Assembly (NCBI GenBank): GCA_029779645.1
Contig: JAKPAC010000004.1
Span: 44,201 to 108,200, forward strand
Direction: 5' to 3'
From: Actinomycetes bacterium
GTDB lineage: Bacteria > Actinomycetota > Actinomycetes > Actinomycetales > Microbacteriaceae
Length of the DNA stretch: 64,000 nucleotides
Positions 32,652-41,891 of the stretch are shown here, piece after piece (the stretch's first letter is position 1; every line of letters starts with the position of its first letter). Both the position numbers and the translations under genes were made by a program. Under the pieces are notes generated by a model, which did no database searches, had not been told where the DNA came from, and saw only the letters and a program-made list of their open reading frames with translations.

Positions 32652-33479
32652 ATGGCCAACTTCACCATTGCTGACATCAAGGCGCTGCGCGAACAGCTCG
32701 GCACCGGCATGGTCGACACCAAGAAGGCTCTCGAAGAGGCAGACGGCGACGTCGAAAAGGCCGTCGAGATCCTCCGCCTGAAGGGCGCGAAGGGCAACGC
32801 CAAGCGCGCCGACCGCTCAACCAGCGAGGGCCTCGTCGCCGCTCGCGAGCTCCCGGGCCAGGTCACGATCATCGAGCTCGCATGCGAGACCGACTTCGTC
32901 GCCAAGAACGACCGCTTCATCGCGCTCGCTGACAAGATCGCGGATGCCGCTGCCGCAGCGGGCGCCGAGTCCGCCGAGGCTGCCCTGGCCGCCACGGTCG
33001 ACGCCGGCACCGTCGAGCAGCTCATCGGCGACGAGGCGGCGATCATCGGCGAGAAGGTCGAGCTGCGCCGCGTGCGCACGCTCAAGGGCGACAACTTCGC
33101 GGTCTACCTGCACAAGACCAGCAAGGACCTGCCCCCGCAGATCGGCGTCGTCGTCGCCTACTCGGGTGACGACGCCGAGACCGCTCGCTCCATCGCGCAG
33201 CACATCTCGTTCGCCAACCCGAGCTACCTCAGCCGCGAGGACGTTCCCGCAGCGGATGTGGAGAAGGAGCGTGAGATCGTCACGGCCATCTCGCGCGAGG
33301 AGGGCAAGCCCGAGGCTGCTCTGCCCAAGATCGTCGAGGGTCGCGTCGGCGCCTACTTCAAGCAGGTCGCCCTGCTTGACCAGGACTACGCCAAGGACAA
33401 CAAGCTCTCGGTCGCTCAGGTGACGAAGGACGCCGGCCTCACGGTCACCGACTTCGCTCGCTTCAAGGTCGGAGCCTAA
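32652..33479 (+). CDS. tsf: Elongation factor Ts
   Basis: Nucleotide-exchange factor for EF-Tu, 275 residues. The UBA-like N-terminus (IADIKALREQLGTGMVDTKK, ALEEADGDVEKAVEILR) is followed by the TDFVAKNDRF exchange motif and the dimerisation part ending DFARFKVGA. It follows rpsB by 33 bases; a typical terminator hairpin lies just after the stop, so the rpsB–tsf unit ends here. Confidence 0.98.
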   Translation: MANFTIADIKALREQLGTGMVDTKKALEEADGDVEKAVEILRLKGAKGNAKRADRSTSEGLVAARELPGQVTIIELACETDFVAKNDRFIALADKIADAAAAAGAESAEAALAATVDAGTVEQLIGDEAAIIGEKVELRRVRTLKGDNFAVYLHKTSKDLPPQIGVVVAYSGDDAETARSIAQHISFANPSYLSREDVPAADVEKEREIVTAISREEGKPEAALPKIVEGRVGAYFKQVALLDQDYAKDNKLSVAQVTKDAGLTVTDFARFKVGA

Positions 33480-33488
33480 GTACCACCG

Positions 33489-33522
33489 AGGAGTCCGGAT
33501 CGCGTCTGCGGTCCGGACTCCT
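33489..33522 (+). terminator. Rho-independent terminator after tsf
   Basis: A 15-bp stem (33489-33503 with 33508-33522, one T·G pair) around the loop GTCT, followed by TTT. It lies 10 bases after the tsf stop. Confidence 0.88.
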
Positions 33523-33675
33523 TTTCTCTGCCCGAAAGCCGGGCCGCGGCGCCTGCGTCGCGCCAGACCCACCCGTGCGTGCGCGTCCATCCACCACTGC
33601 GCATGACGAACAGACTCGCCCCAGAAGGGCGCCACCCGGTAGCTTGATGCATACCGTCGAGAGAGGACACGACCC

Positions 33676-34395
33676 GTGACGCAAGAGACAGCCAAGCGCC
33701 GGAGGGTGCTCCTCAAACTTTCGGGTGAGGCCTTCGGCGCAGGCCAGCTTGGGGTCAACCCCGACGTCGTCAGCCAGGTCGCGCGCGAGATCGCGGCGGC
33801 CGTCGACCGCATCGAGATCGCGATCGTCGTCGGTGGCGGCAACTTCTTCCGCGGCGCCGAGCTGAGCCAGCGCGGCATGGATCGGGGCCGCGCCGACTAC
33901 ATGGGCATGCTGGGCACCGTCATGAACGCGCTCGCCCTCCAGGACTTCCTCGAGCAGGCCGGCGCACCCACCCGCGTGCAGTCCGCCATCCAGATGACCC
34001 AGGTCGCCGAGACCTACATCCCGCTCCGCGCGGAGCGGCACATGGAGAAGGGCCGCGTCGTGATCTTCGGCGCCGGCGCAGGGCTGCCCTACTTCTCGAC
34101 CGACACCGTGGCGGCGCAGCGCGCCCTCGAGATCGGGGCCGAGGAGGTGCTCGTCGCCAAGAACGGCGTCGACGGCGTCTACACCGCGGATCCCCGCCTG
34201 GATGCCTCGGCCACCCGCATCGACACCATCACGTACCTCGACGCGCTCCAGCGCGGGCTCAAGGTCGTCGACTCGACGGCGTTCAGCCTCTGCATGGACA
34301 ACAAGATGGACATGCGCGTGTTCGGCATGGAGCCGGCGGGCAATGTCACCCGCGCGCTGCTCGGCGAGCCCATCGGCACGCTCGTCACGAGCTGA
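33676..34395 (+). CDS. pyrH: UMP kinase
   Basis: Converts UMP to UDP; 239 residues. The amino-acid-kinase fold is marked by [67 protein letters not shown] and [14 protein letters not shown]. The GTG at 33676 has GAGAGGA upstream and gives the expected length. It stands between tsf and frr, its standard place. Confidence 0.97.
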   Translation: MTQETAKRRRVLLKLSGEAFGAGQLGVNPDVVSQVAREIAAAVDRIEIAIVVGGGNFFRGAELSQRGMDRGRADYMGMLGTVMNALALQDFLEQAGAPTRVQSAIQMTQVAETYIPLRAERHMEKGRVVIFGAGAGLPYFSTDTVAAQRALEIGAEEVLVAKNGVDGVYTADPRLDASATRIDTITYLDALQRGLKVVDSTAFSLCMDNKMDMRVFGMEPAGNVTRALLGEPIGTLVTS

Positions 34396-34494
34396 GCCGT
34401 CCACCAGCACTGAATCGGGCCCGGCCCGAGGCCGCGGGGCGAGGCGCCCGCGCGCACTAGACTGACCACCGAGACTCACACAGAAGGAGCAACC

Positions 34495-35049
34495 GTGATC
34501 GCGGACGTATTGACCGATGCAGGCACACGCATGAACAAGGCCGTCGAGGCCGCGAAGGACGAGTTCTCCACCGTGCGCACGGGGCGCGCCAACCCGCAGC
34601 TGTTCCAGCGCATCCTCGTCGACTACTACGGCACGCCGACGCCCCTCGGGCAGCTCGCGTCGCTGCAGAACACCGAGGCGCGCAGCATCGTGATCACGCC
34701 CTACGACAAGGGCGCGCTGCGCGACATCGAGCAGGCCATCCGCGACACCCCGAACCTGGGAGTGAACCCGAGCAACGACGGCAGCATCATTCGCGTCACG
34801 ATGCCCGAGCTGACCGAGGAGCGTCGCAAGGACTATGTCAAGCTCGTGCGCGGCAAGGGCGAGGACGCGCGCGTGGCGGTGCGCAACATCCGCCGCCGTG
34901 CGAAGGACGATCTCGACGCGCTCAAGAGCGAGGTCGGCGACGACGAGGTGGCGCGCGGCGAGAAGGACCTCGAGGCGCTGACGAAGTCGCACATCGACCT
35001 GATCGACGACGCGCTCAAGCGCAAGGAAGCCGAGCTGCTCGAGATCTGA
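34495..35049 (+). CDS. frr: Ribosome recycling factor
   Basis: Splits post-termination ribosomes with EF-G; 184 residues. Diagnostic runs are [38 protein letters not shown] and [20 protein letters not shown], then the second long helix ending [10 protein letters not shown]. The start is GTG at 34495 after AGAAGGAG. It lies 99 bases downstream of pyrH and 15 bases upstream of cdsA. Confidence 0.98.
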   Translation: MIADVLTDAGTRMNKAVEAAKDEFSTVRTGRANPQLFQRILVDYYGTPTPLGQLASLQNTEARSIVITPYDKGALRDIEQAIRDTPNLGVNPSNDGSIIRVTMPELTEERRKDYVKLVRGKGEDARVAVRNIRRRAKDDLDALKSEVGDDEVARGEKDLEALTKSHIDLIDDALKRKEAELLEI

Positions 35050-35064
35050 GCCGCCCGAGAAGCC

Positions 35065-36174
35065 ATGTCGAAGCCTTCACCGGAGAACGCGCCGGCCGAA
35101 CCGGGCGGCGACGCTTCGGGGCGCCCGGAAACACCGGTGTCGGACGCCGCGCCGCCGAATCCCGCCCCGAGCGGCGCGGCACACGCGCACGCCGCTGCGA
35201 GTGCCCCCGAGCACCCCGAGCACCCCGACCATCCCGGCACGCTGCAGGAGCACCTGCGCGCCGCGCGCGACGAGTTCGAGAGCCAGGTCGCCCTCGCCCG
35301 CGAGCAGTTCGAGCAGACCAATGAGCGCATCAAGGAGCGCACCGGGCGCGACCTGATCCTCGCGATCCTGATCGGCCTGGCCATCGGCGGCGCGCTGCTG
35401 GGCTCGCTCATCTTCTTCAAGTGGATCTTCGTGCTCTTCGCCCTCGCGGCGGCGCTCATGGCCACGTTCGAGCTGTGCCGGGCGCTCCAGGGCGCCGGGC
35501 GTCGTCTCGACGTGGTCCCGCAGCTGCTGTCGGCTGCGGCGATCATCGCCTCCCCGTGGTTTCTCGATCCGTCGCTCGTGTGGGTGATCCTCTTCGTCGG
35601 CATCATCTTCGTGGTGGTCTGGCGCATGGTCGCGCAGATGGCTGCGCAGGATGGCCGTCGCTACGGTGACGTGCTGCGCGACGTGCTCACCGGTGCGTTC
35701 GTGCAGCTGTATGTGCCGTTCCTCGCCGGCCTCGCCGTCATGCTTGTGCGCCAGCCGGGCGGCGAGTGGTGGGTGCTGGCGTTCGTCATCGTCGCGGTCT
35801 CGGCCGACACCGGGGCGTATGCCGCGGGCATCTCGTTCGGCAAGCACCCGATGGCCCCCCGCATCAGCCCGAAGAAGACGTGGGAGGGCTTCGCCGGGGC
35901 CGTCGTGCTCGCGATCACCGCGGGCGTGCTGCTCGGCATCTTCATGCTGCACCAGCCCTGGTGGGTGGGCCTGATCCTCGGCATCGTGATCCTCGTCAGC
36001 GCGACGATCGGCGACCTCGGCGAGTCGCTGCTCAAGCGCGACCTGGGCATCAAAGACATGAGCTCGTGGATTCCCGGCCACGGCGGGCTCCTCGACCGCC
36101 TCGACTCGATCCTGCCATCGGCCGCGGCGGCGCTCGCGCTCTATGCGCTGTTCGCCCCGGTCGCGGCGCTGTGA
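35065..36174 (+). CDS. cdsA: Phosphatidate cytidylyltransferase (CDP-diglyceride synthase)
   Basis: Makes CDP-diacylglycerol, the precursor of all phospholipids. It has 369 residues. The first 100 are a Pro/Ala/His-rich cytoplasmic tail with a charged coiled-coil-like part (EHLRAARDEFESQ). Eight or so hydrophobic segments follow. The CDS signature is in the last third: SATIGDLGESLLKRDLGIKD followed by SSWIPGHGGLLDRLDS, with the catalytic Asp/Lys residues. ATG 35065, 15 bases after frr. Confidence 0.95.
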   Translation: MSKPSPENAPAEPGGDASGRPETPVSDAAPPNPAPSGAAHAHAAASAPEHPEHPDHPGTLQEHLRAARDEFESQVALAREQFEQTNERIKERTGRDLILAILIGLAIGGALLGSLIFFKWIFVLFALAAALMATFELCRALQGAGRRLDVVPQLLSAAAIIASPWFLDPSLVWVILFVGIIFVVVWRMVAQMAAQDGRRYGDVLRDVLTGAFVQLYVPFLAGLAVMLVRQPGGEWWVLAFVIVAVSADTGAYAAGISFGKHPMAPRISPKKTWEGFAGAVVLAITAGVLLGIFMLHQPWWVGLILGIVILVSATIGDLGESLLKRDLGIKDMSSWIPGHGGLLDRLDSILPSAAAALALYALFAPVAAL

Positions 36175-36178
36175 CGAA

Positions 36179-36874
36179 ATGGTGACGACTGTGACGACTC
36201 CCGCCCACGACAAGTCCGTGGATGCCGCAGCAGAGGCCGTGGCATCCCCGTTCCCCTTCGCGCCCCGCGGCGAGAAGGGCTACGACCCCGGGGCGGTCGA
36301 CGAGTTCCTCAGGCGTGCGCGAGCGGCGTTCGAGGAGCCGGCCGCGAGCCCCGTGACCGCGTCTGATGCTGCTGACGTTGTCGACCCGGATGCCGTCGCC
36401 GCCCCCGATGCCGACGCCGATGCGCTGACCGCGGAGGCGGGCGTCGACGCCGCCGCCGTGCGCAGCGCCTCGTTCGCGCTCGTGCGCCGCGGCTACGCTA
36501 TCGGCGCCGTGGATGCCGCGCTGGGGCGCATCGAGGATGCCTTCGCCGCGCGCGAGCGCGAGGCGCGGATCGCCGCCGTCGGCTCCAGCGACTGGGTGGA
36601 GCTGGCCCGGTCCACGGCCCAGGAGGTGCTCGAACGCCTGAGCCGGGCGCCGGGCACCCGCTTCCGCAAGGCCGGCGTCCTGCGGTTCGGCTACCGGATC
36701 GACGAGGTCGACATCGTCGCCGAGAAGCTCGTCGCCTACTTCGAGCACGGGGAAGCCGTGACTGTCGAGCAGGTGCGCGCCGCGGCGTTTCGCATGCAGC
36801 GTCGAGGGTATGACGAGGCGCAGGTCGACGCCGTGCTCGACGCAGTGGTCGAGGTCATGCTCGCCATCCGGTAG
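36179..36874 (+). CDS. DivIVA-domain-like protein
   Basis: A 231-residue acidic protein with three copies of a DivIVA-like repeat: KGYDPGAVDEFLRRARAAFE (about 28-47), RRGYAIGAVDAALGRIEDAF (about 104-123), and RFGYRIDEVDIVAEKLVAYF then RRGYDEAQVDAVLDAVVEV near the end. DivIVA/Wag31 proteins mark cell poles, but this one lacks the long coiled coil and is probably a small relative. ATG at 36179, 4 bases after the cdsA stop, hence co-transcribed. Confidence 0.85.
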   Translation: MVTTVTTPAHDKSVDAAAEAVASPFPFAPRGEKGYDPGAVDEFLRRARAAFEEPAASPVTASDAADVVDPDAVAAPDADADALTAEAGVDAAAVRSASFALVRRGYAIGAVDAALGRIEDAFAAREREARIAAVGSSDWVELARSTAQEVLERLSRAPGTRFRKAGVLRFGYRIDEVDIVAEKLVAYFEHGEAVTVEQVRAAAFRMQRRGYDEAQVDAVLDAVVEVMLAIR

Positions 36875-36954
36875 CGCGCGGCACCTGGCTGCCGCCTGGG
36901 AACTTGCGTCGGAAATGGAAGCGCGTGGGCTCCTTGGGTAGACTCGTCCCCATC

Positions 36955-37692
36955 GTGAGTCCAGGTCAGAACGTTCGTGGTGCCGGCCCCGCAGGGGAGC
37001 CGGGCACGCCGCAGACCGCCGCGGGCGTCGCAGGTGCCGCCCGCGCGAGCGGGCCCGCACGCGTCCGCTGGTCGCGTCGCCGCGAGGTGCTCTCGGTCTT
37101 CGCGGCCTTCGCCGCCTTCGCCTTCGTGGCCGCGTACGCGGTCGAGCCGAGCGGCGCCGCGCTCGCGCAGGCCGCGCCGGAATCCTCGGCGTCCACACTC
37201 TACGACGTCGCGGTCGACGGGCGGCAGTCGGTGCAGGTGCTGGCGCTCGAGGTCGACACCGAGGCGGCGCTGCCGGAGCTCGGCCGTGACGGCTATGCCG
37301 TCGAGCTGAAGCCCAAGCCCACGCCACCGCCCGTGGCTGCCCCTGGATCCGGCGGCGGCGGGTGGCGCCCGCCGTTCGTGGTCCCGGATCCGGGCACCGC
37401 GCAGGCGATCGCCTACCAGATGGTGCTCGCGCGCGGATGGGGCGACGACCAGTTCGCGTGCCTCTCGTCGCTCTGGCAGCGCGAATCCGGCTGGCGTGTC
37501 AACGCGCACAACCGCGGCAGCGGCGCCTACGGGATTCCGCAGGCGCTGCCCGGCAGCAAGATGGCGAGCGCCGGCGCCGACTGGGAGACGAACCCAGCGA
37601 CGCAGATCACGTGGGGGCTCGGCTACATCTCGGGCCGCTACGGCACCCCATGCGGCGCGTGGGAGAAGTCCCAGCGCTCCGGCTGGTACTAG
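36955..37692 (+). CDS. Secreted lysozyme/transglycosylase-like protein
   Basis: A 245-residue protein from GTG 36955 (an upstream ATG would cover a TAGACT that looks like a -10 element). A hydrophobic stretch at about 48-68 (VLSVFAAFAAFAFVAAYAVE) acts as signal or anchor. A linker rich in Pro/Gly follows. The C-terminal 90 residues match the SLT-like domain: LSSLWQRESGWRVNAHN with the catalytic Glu, GSGAYGIPQALPGSKM, and ITWGLGYISGRYGTPCGAW. It probably cleaves peptidoglycan outside the membrane. Confidence 0.87.
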   Translation: MSPGQNVRGAGPAGEPGTPQTAAGVAGAARASGPARVRWSRRREVLSVFAAFAAFAFVAAYAVEPSGAALAQAAPESSASTLYDVAVDGRQSVQVLALEVDTEAALPELGRDGYAVELKPKPTPPPVAAPGSGGGGWRPPFVVPDPGTAQAIAYQMVLARGWGDDQFACLSSLWQRESGWRVNAHNRGSGAYGIPQALPGSKMASAGADWETNPATQITWGLGYISGRYGTPCGAWEKSQRSGWY

Positions 37693-37774
37693 CCCGCCGC
37701 GAGGCGGCGGCTCGCGTGCGCTGCGCGCGACGCACACGCCCTCGGTCGCGCGCCCGCCTGCCTAGACTTGAGGC

Positions 37775-38059
37775 ATGCCCCGCCACAACCGCCGTCGTTC
37801 CGAGCCGCCGCGCGGCGACGGATTCGACCGCATGCTCGCGGGGTGGAAGCGCACCGAGACGCGGCGAGGCGGCGAGTGGACGGTGCAGCCGATATCGGCC
37901 GCCGGCGCCGTGAAGGACTACCGATGCCCGGGCTGCGGCCGCACCGTCGCCGCCGGCACCGCGCACCTGGTCGCGTGGCGCGCAGACGGCGTGATGGGGG
38001 ATGCCGCGGACCTCGCGGCTCGTCGGCACTGGCACACACACTGTTGGAGGGTGGCATGA
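37775..38059 (+). CDS. Small conserved zinc-ribbon-like protein
   Basis: A 94-residue basic protein. YRCPGCGRTV plus HW-HTHCW near the end give C-x2-C and His/Cys ligands for one zinc ion. In actinobacterial genomes such proteins appear as hypothetical or 'ATP/GTP-binding', though no P-loop is visible here. Overlap by ATGA with the hydrolase gene suggests joint translation. Function unknown. Confidence 0.8.
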   Translation: MPRHNRRRSEPPRGDGFDRMLAGWKRTETRRGGEWTVQPISAAGAVKDYRCPGCGRTVAAGTAHLVAWRADGVMGDAADLAARRHWHTHCWRVA

Positions 38060-38772
38060 AGATGGAGATCAGGGGAGCGCTGGAGCTGCCCGCGCGGCGC
38101 GATGAGATCGAGCTGCACACCCTGGACGGACTGACACTGGTGGGCGAGCTGGCGCTTCCGGCCCACACCGATCCGGTCGCGACGCTCGTCACCCTGCATC
38201 CGCTGCCCACGGCGGGGGGCTTCATGGACTCGCACATCCTGCGCAAGGCGGCCGCGCGACTGCCCGCGCTGGCCGATATCGCGGTGCTGCGGTTCAATAC
38301 CCGGGGCACCTCCTCGCCGCGCGGCACCAGCGAGGGCACGTTCGACGGCGGGCATGCCGAGCGATTCGACGTCGCCGCGGCGATGCAGTTCGTGCATGAG
38401 CGGGGTCTGCCGCATCCATGGCTCGTCGGCTGGTCGTTCGGCACCGAGCTGGCGCTCAAATACGGGCTCGACCACGAGATCGACGGCGCCATCCTGCTGT
38501 CGCCGCCGCTGCACCGCGCCACCGAGGCGGAGGTCGCCGCGTGGGCCGGGGATGCGCGCGAGCTCGTCGCGCTCATTCCTGAGCTCGACGACTACCTGCG
38601 CCCGGAGGAGGCAGCCAAGCGCTTCGCGTCGGTGCCCGGCATCAAGCTCATCGAGGTCGAGCGCGGCCGGCACCTCTGGGTCGGCGAATCGCAGACGCGT
38701 CGCGTGCTGACCGAGATCGTGGCCGCGGTGCAGCCGGACGCGCTGCCGCTGCCGACCGAGTGGGACTTCTAG
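38056..38772 (+). CDS. Alpha/beta hydrolase
   Basis: A 238-residue cytosolic hydrolase. The beta-3 to alpha-A region is VATLVTLHPLPTAGG with a His-Pro motif, RFNTRGTSSPRGTSEG is the conserved loop, and the nucleophile elbow GWSFGTELAL holds the Ser. His of the triad is likely GRHLWVGES. It resembles the esterase/dienelactone hydrolase-like group. The substrate is unknown. ATG 38056 overlaps the preceding stop. Confidence 0.88.
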   Translation: MKMEIRGALELPARRDEIELHTLDGLTLVGELALPAHTDPVATLVTLHPLPTAGGFMDSHILRKAAARLPALADIAVLRFNTRGTSSPRGTSEGTFDGGHAERFDVAAAMQFVHERGLPHPWLVGWSFGTELALKYGLDHEIDGAILLSPPLHRATEAEVAAWAGDARELVALIPELDDYLRPEEAAKRFASVPGIKLIEVERGRHLWVGESQTRRVLTEIVAAVQPDALPLPTEWDF

Positions 38773-38790
38773 CGCACGGCGGCGCGGCGC

Positions 38791-39843
38791 TCAGCGCTCG
38801 TTCTGACGCGGGATGATCACCTGGCGGTAGATGATCAGCACGCTTGCCGCCACGGGGATCGCGATCAGCGCGCCCAGCAGCCCCAGGAGCGCGCCGCCCG
38901 CGAGGGCGGCGATCACGACGACCGCGCCGGGCACCGCCACGGCGCGGCCCATGATGCGCGGGGCCAGCACGTACGCCTCGATCTGCATGTACACGAGGTA
39001 GTAGATGGCGGCGATCAGTGCCGTGATCGGCGCGCCGAGGCCGGGGATCAGGCAGGTCAGCACGATGAGCGTCGAGCCCGTGAGTGTGCCCACGAGCGGG
39101 ATCAGCGAGAAGAAGAAGGCCACGCAGGCGAGCACCGCGGGAAACGGCGCGCCGATGATCGACAGGAAGATCGCGCTCAGGATGCCGTTCACGGTGGCGA
39201 GCGAGACCTGGCCGATCACGTAGTAGCCGACCGAGTCGGTGATCTGCTCGGCGAGGTCGACGAAGCGGTGGCGCTTGGATGCCGGAACCAGCCGGTACAC
39301 GGCGGCCTTCAGCGACGGGGTCGAGGCGGTGAAGTAGATCGTGAGGATCAGCACGATGAACGCGCCGGCCAGGCCGCTGATGACGGCGACGCCCGCGCTC
39401 AGCACGCCCTGCGTGATCGAGCCCCAGTCCAGCGCGAGCAGCCACGAGTTGACGGCATCCCATACCTGGTCGACCTCCAGGTTCGGGAACACGCCCTGCA
39501 GCCAGTCCTTGATGTCGTTCTCCCAGCCCTGGCGTGTCACGAGCCGTTCGACCTGGGTGATGAGCTGGCTGACCTGGTCGATGATGATCGGCAGGATCAT
39601 CAGCACGATCCCGGCGAACACGCCCAGCAGCGCGATGATCGTCAGCAGCACCGCGGCCCAGCGGGGAAGCCGACGTCGCTCGAGGAAGCTGACGACCGGG
39701 TCGAGGCCGAGCGAGAGGAACAGCGCGGTGCCGACGTACAGCAGGATCGTGCTCAGCGTGCCGACGCTCTGCAGCAGCACGATGCCGAGGCCGACGCCGA
39801 GGGTGGCGACGAACGCGATCCCGAACGGGTTGTTCACTCTCAT
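38791..39843 (-). CDS. AI-2E family transporter
   Basis: A 350-residue membrane protein with about eight hydrophobic segments. The family shows LSLGLDPVVSFLERRRLPRW near the N-terminus, SLATVNGILSAIFLSIIGAP in the middle, and IPLVGTLTGSTLIVLTCLIP with GRAVAVPGAVVVIAALAGG in the last third. Members include exporters of autoinducer-2 (TqsA) and Na+/H+ antiporters, so the substrate is not fixed. ATG 39843 on the minus strand, divergent from the next gene. Confidence 0.93.
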   Translation of the reverse strand: MRVNNPFGIAFVATLGVGLGIVLLQSVGTLSTILLYVGTALFLSLGLDPVVSFLERRRLPRWAAVLLTIIALLGVFAGIVLMILPIIIDQVSQLITQVERLVTRQGWENDIKDWLQGVFPNLEVDQVWDAVNSWLLALDWGSITQGVLSAGVAVISGLAGAFIVLILTIYFTASTPSLKAAVYRLVPASKRHRFVDLAEQITDSVGYYVIGQVSLATVNGILSAIFLSIIGAPFPAVLACVAFFFSLIPLVGTLTGSTLIVLTCLIPGLGAPITALIAAIYYLVYMQIEAYVLAPRIMGRAVAVPGAVVVIAALAGGALLGLLGALIAIPVAASVLIIYRQVIIPRQNER

Positions 39844-40004
39844 TGCTGCTCCTCGGTGCGTTCGGGTGGGCCGGTCCCACGTGGTCAGAATAGTGGGCGC
39901 CGTCGCATCCGCCGCGCACGCGGGGGTGGTGCGTCATCTGGGCGTCCTCCGCGCGCGGGCGGGGCTGCTCTTGGAGAATTGCCAGGCACATTCGCTACGC
40001 TGAC

Positions 40005-41891
40005 ATGTCCGAGTCTGCCGACTTGGAGCCTCGCGATGAGGCGACCGGTCGGATGCTGGAAAGGTGTTTCGTGCGTTTTGTCTTGGCGATCGGTGCGTTT
40101 GTTCTCGCCGCACTCTGTATTGGTGCGGGAATCGCTCAGCGCACCGTCTTTCTTGGGCCCGACACCCACGAGGTGACGATCAGCACCTCCGGCGATGCGG
40201 CATTCACCATGCTCGACGGCGAGGTGCTGAACAGCTCTCCCGGCCCGCAGACGCTGCACGTTACGGGAGACGGACCGCTGTTCGCGGCCATGGGCCGCAC
40301 AGCCGACATGCAGGCCTGGCTCGCTGACGCCGAGTACAACACCGTCACGCTCACGAGCGACGGCGAGGTGCGCAACGGCGTGGTGCAGCGGCTGCTGCCC
40401 GCGCCGGCCGAGACGGCCGCGCCCGAGGCGACGGATGCGGCGAGCGCGCCGGCCGCGACGGCCGGCCGCAATCCTGCCGGCTCCGACCTCTGGCTCGATG
40501 AGTTCACGGGCGAGGGTGCGCTCACCGCGCCCCTGCGCGTGCCCGACTCGATGAGCGTGCTGCTCGCCGTCGACGGCACCGCGCCCGCGCCGGCGAAGGT
40601 GACGATCTCGTGGCCGATCGACAACGCGACGCCGTTCGCGGGCCCGCTGATCGTGCTCGGCGGCATCTTCCTGCTGATCGGCGGCTACCTCTACTTCCTC
40701 GCCATCAGACACGTGCGCCGCTCGCGCGGTCCGCGCCGCAAGGGGCTCCCGCCGCTCGCCGAGACCGAGCCGATCGAGATCGCCGGCAAGGGCGGCGTCG
40801 TCTCTGCGTCGCCGCGCGGCAGATTCTCGATCGGGCGCCGCGCGCTGCTCGTGCCGACCGTCGCCATCGCGGGCCTGGTGCTCGCGGGATGCTCGGCCGA
40901 CGCCTGGCCCGAGTTCGGCGGCGGGCAGCCGAGCCCGTCGGCGTCGGCGAACGTCATCGTCCCCGAGGGCCAGCAGGCGCCCGCCGTCACCGAGGCCCAG
41001 GCGGCCGACATCCTCGCGCGGATCTCGGCCACGGTGGCCGAGGCGGATGCCGCAGCCGACGCCGAGCTGCTCGCGACCCGCATGACGGGGGTCGCGCTCG
41101 AGGAGCGGAAGACCAACTACGCCGTCCGCGGCAAGGTGGCGGACTTCGCGCCGATGGCGGCGATCCCGACGTCGCCGCTCGAGATCATCCTGCCGCAGGC
41201 ATACGACTCGTGGCCGCGCACGGTGATGACCGTCGTCGTGGATCGCGACGACACCACCGCCCCGCCGAGCATCATGCTGATGACCCAGGCAGACCCATGG
41301 ACGGACTACAAGCTCGCGTACGTGGCGAAGCTCGAGGCATCCACCCGGCTGCCCGACGTGGCGCCCGCGTCCATCGGCGCGACCATGGTGCCGCCGGACT
41401 CGACCTTCCTGCTTCTGCCCCCGGACCAGCTGGCGAAGGCGTACGCCGACGTGCTGGCGTCCGGTAAAGACAGCAAGTACAGCGCCATGTTCGACGAGTC
41501 GAGCGACCTGTTCCGCCAGATCGTCGCGGGCGACCGCGAGAAGCGCCTGGCCAAGTTCAACGAGACCGGCGCCGAGACCGGCAGCCTCACCTTCGGGCAG
41601 CAGCCGGGCAACTTCCCGCCCCTGGCGCTCGCGACGCTCGAGAACGGCGCGATCGTCGCGGTGAGCCTCTTCGAGAGCGACACGGTCAAGCCCAATAATG
41701 ATGACGCGGTCATCAAGCTCGACGAGAGCCCGGTGTACGAGGCGCTCGCCGGCACCAAGCAGTCGGCGAAGGGCTTCACGACCACCTTCTCGGACCAGCT
41801 GTTCTTCTATGTGCCCACCCAGGGCTCGACCGAAAAGATCCGTCTGCTGGGCTATTCATCCAGCCTCTTGTCTGTAGGAGTCATCCAGTGA
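40005..41891 (+). CDS. Large membrane-anchored protein with internal lipobox-like motif
   Basis: A 628-residue protein of no recognised family. A first transmembrane helix lies at about 24-46, an extracytoplasmic domain of about 160 residues follows, then a second helix at about 208-232 (GPLIVLGGIFLLIGGYLYFL) and a basic loop. A third hydrophobic stretch contains LVPTVAIAGLVLAGCSADAW, which looks exactly like a lipoprotein lipobox. The remaining 330 residues form a second outer domain. This looks like a membrane protein fused to a lipoprotein. The stop overlaps the next gene by GTGA. Confidence 0.8.
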   Translation: MSESADLEPRDEATGRMLERCFVRFVLAIGAFVLAALCIGAGIAQRTVFLGPDTHEVTISTSGDAAFTMLDGEVLNSSPGPQTLHVTGDGPLFAAMGRTADMQAWLADAEYNTVTLTSDGEVRNGVVQRLLPAPAETAAPEATDAASAPAATAGRNPAGSDLWLDEFTGEGALTAPLRVPDSMSVLLAVDGTAPAPAKVTISWPIDNATPFAGPLIVLGGIFLLIGGYLYFLAIRHVRRSRGPRRKGLPPLAETEPIEIAGKGGVVSASPRGRFSIGRRALLVPTVAIAGLVLAGCSADAWPEFGGGQPSPSASANVIVPEGQQAPAVTEAQAADILARISATVAEADAAADAELLATRMTGVALEERKTNYAVRGKVADFAPMAAIPTSPLEIILPQAYDSWPRTVMTVVVDRDDTTAPPSIMLMTQADPWTDYKLAYVAKLEASTRLPDVAPASIGATMVPPDSTFLLLPPDQLAKAYADVLASGKDSKYSAMFDESSDLFRQIVAGDREKRLAKFNETGAETGSLTFGQQPGNFPPLALATLENGAIVAVSLFESDTVKPNNDDAVIKLDESPVYEALAGTKQSAKGFTTTFSDQLFFYVPTQGSTEKIRLLGYSSSLLSVGVIQ

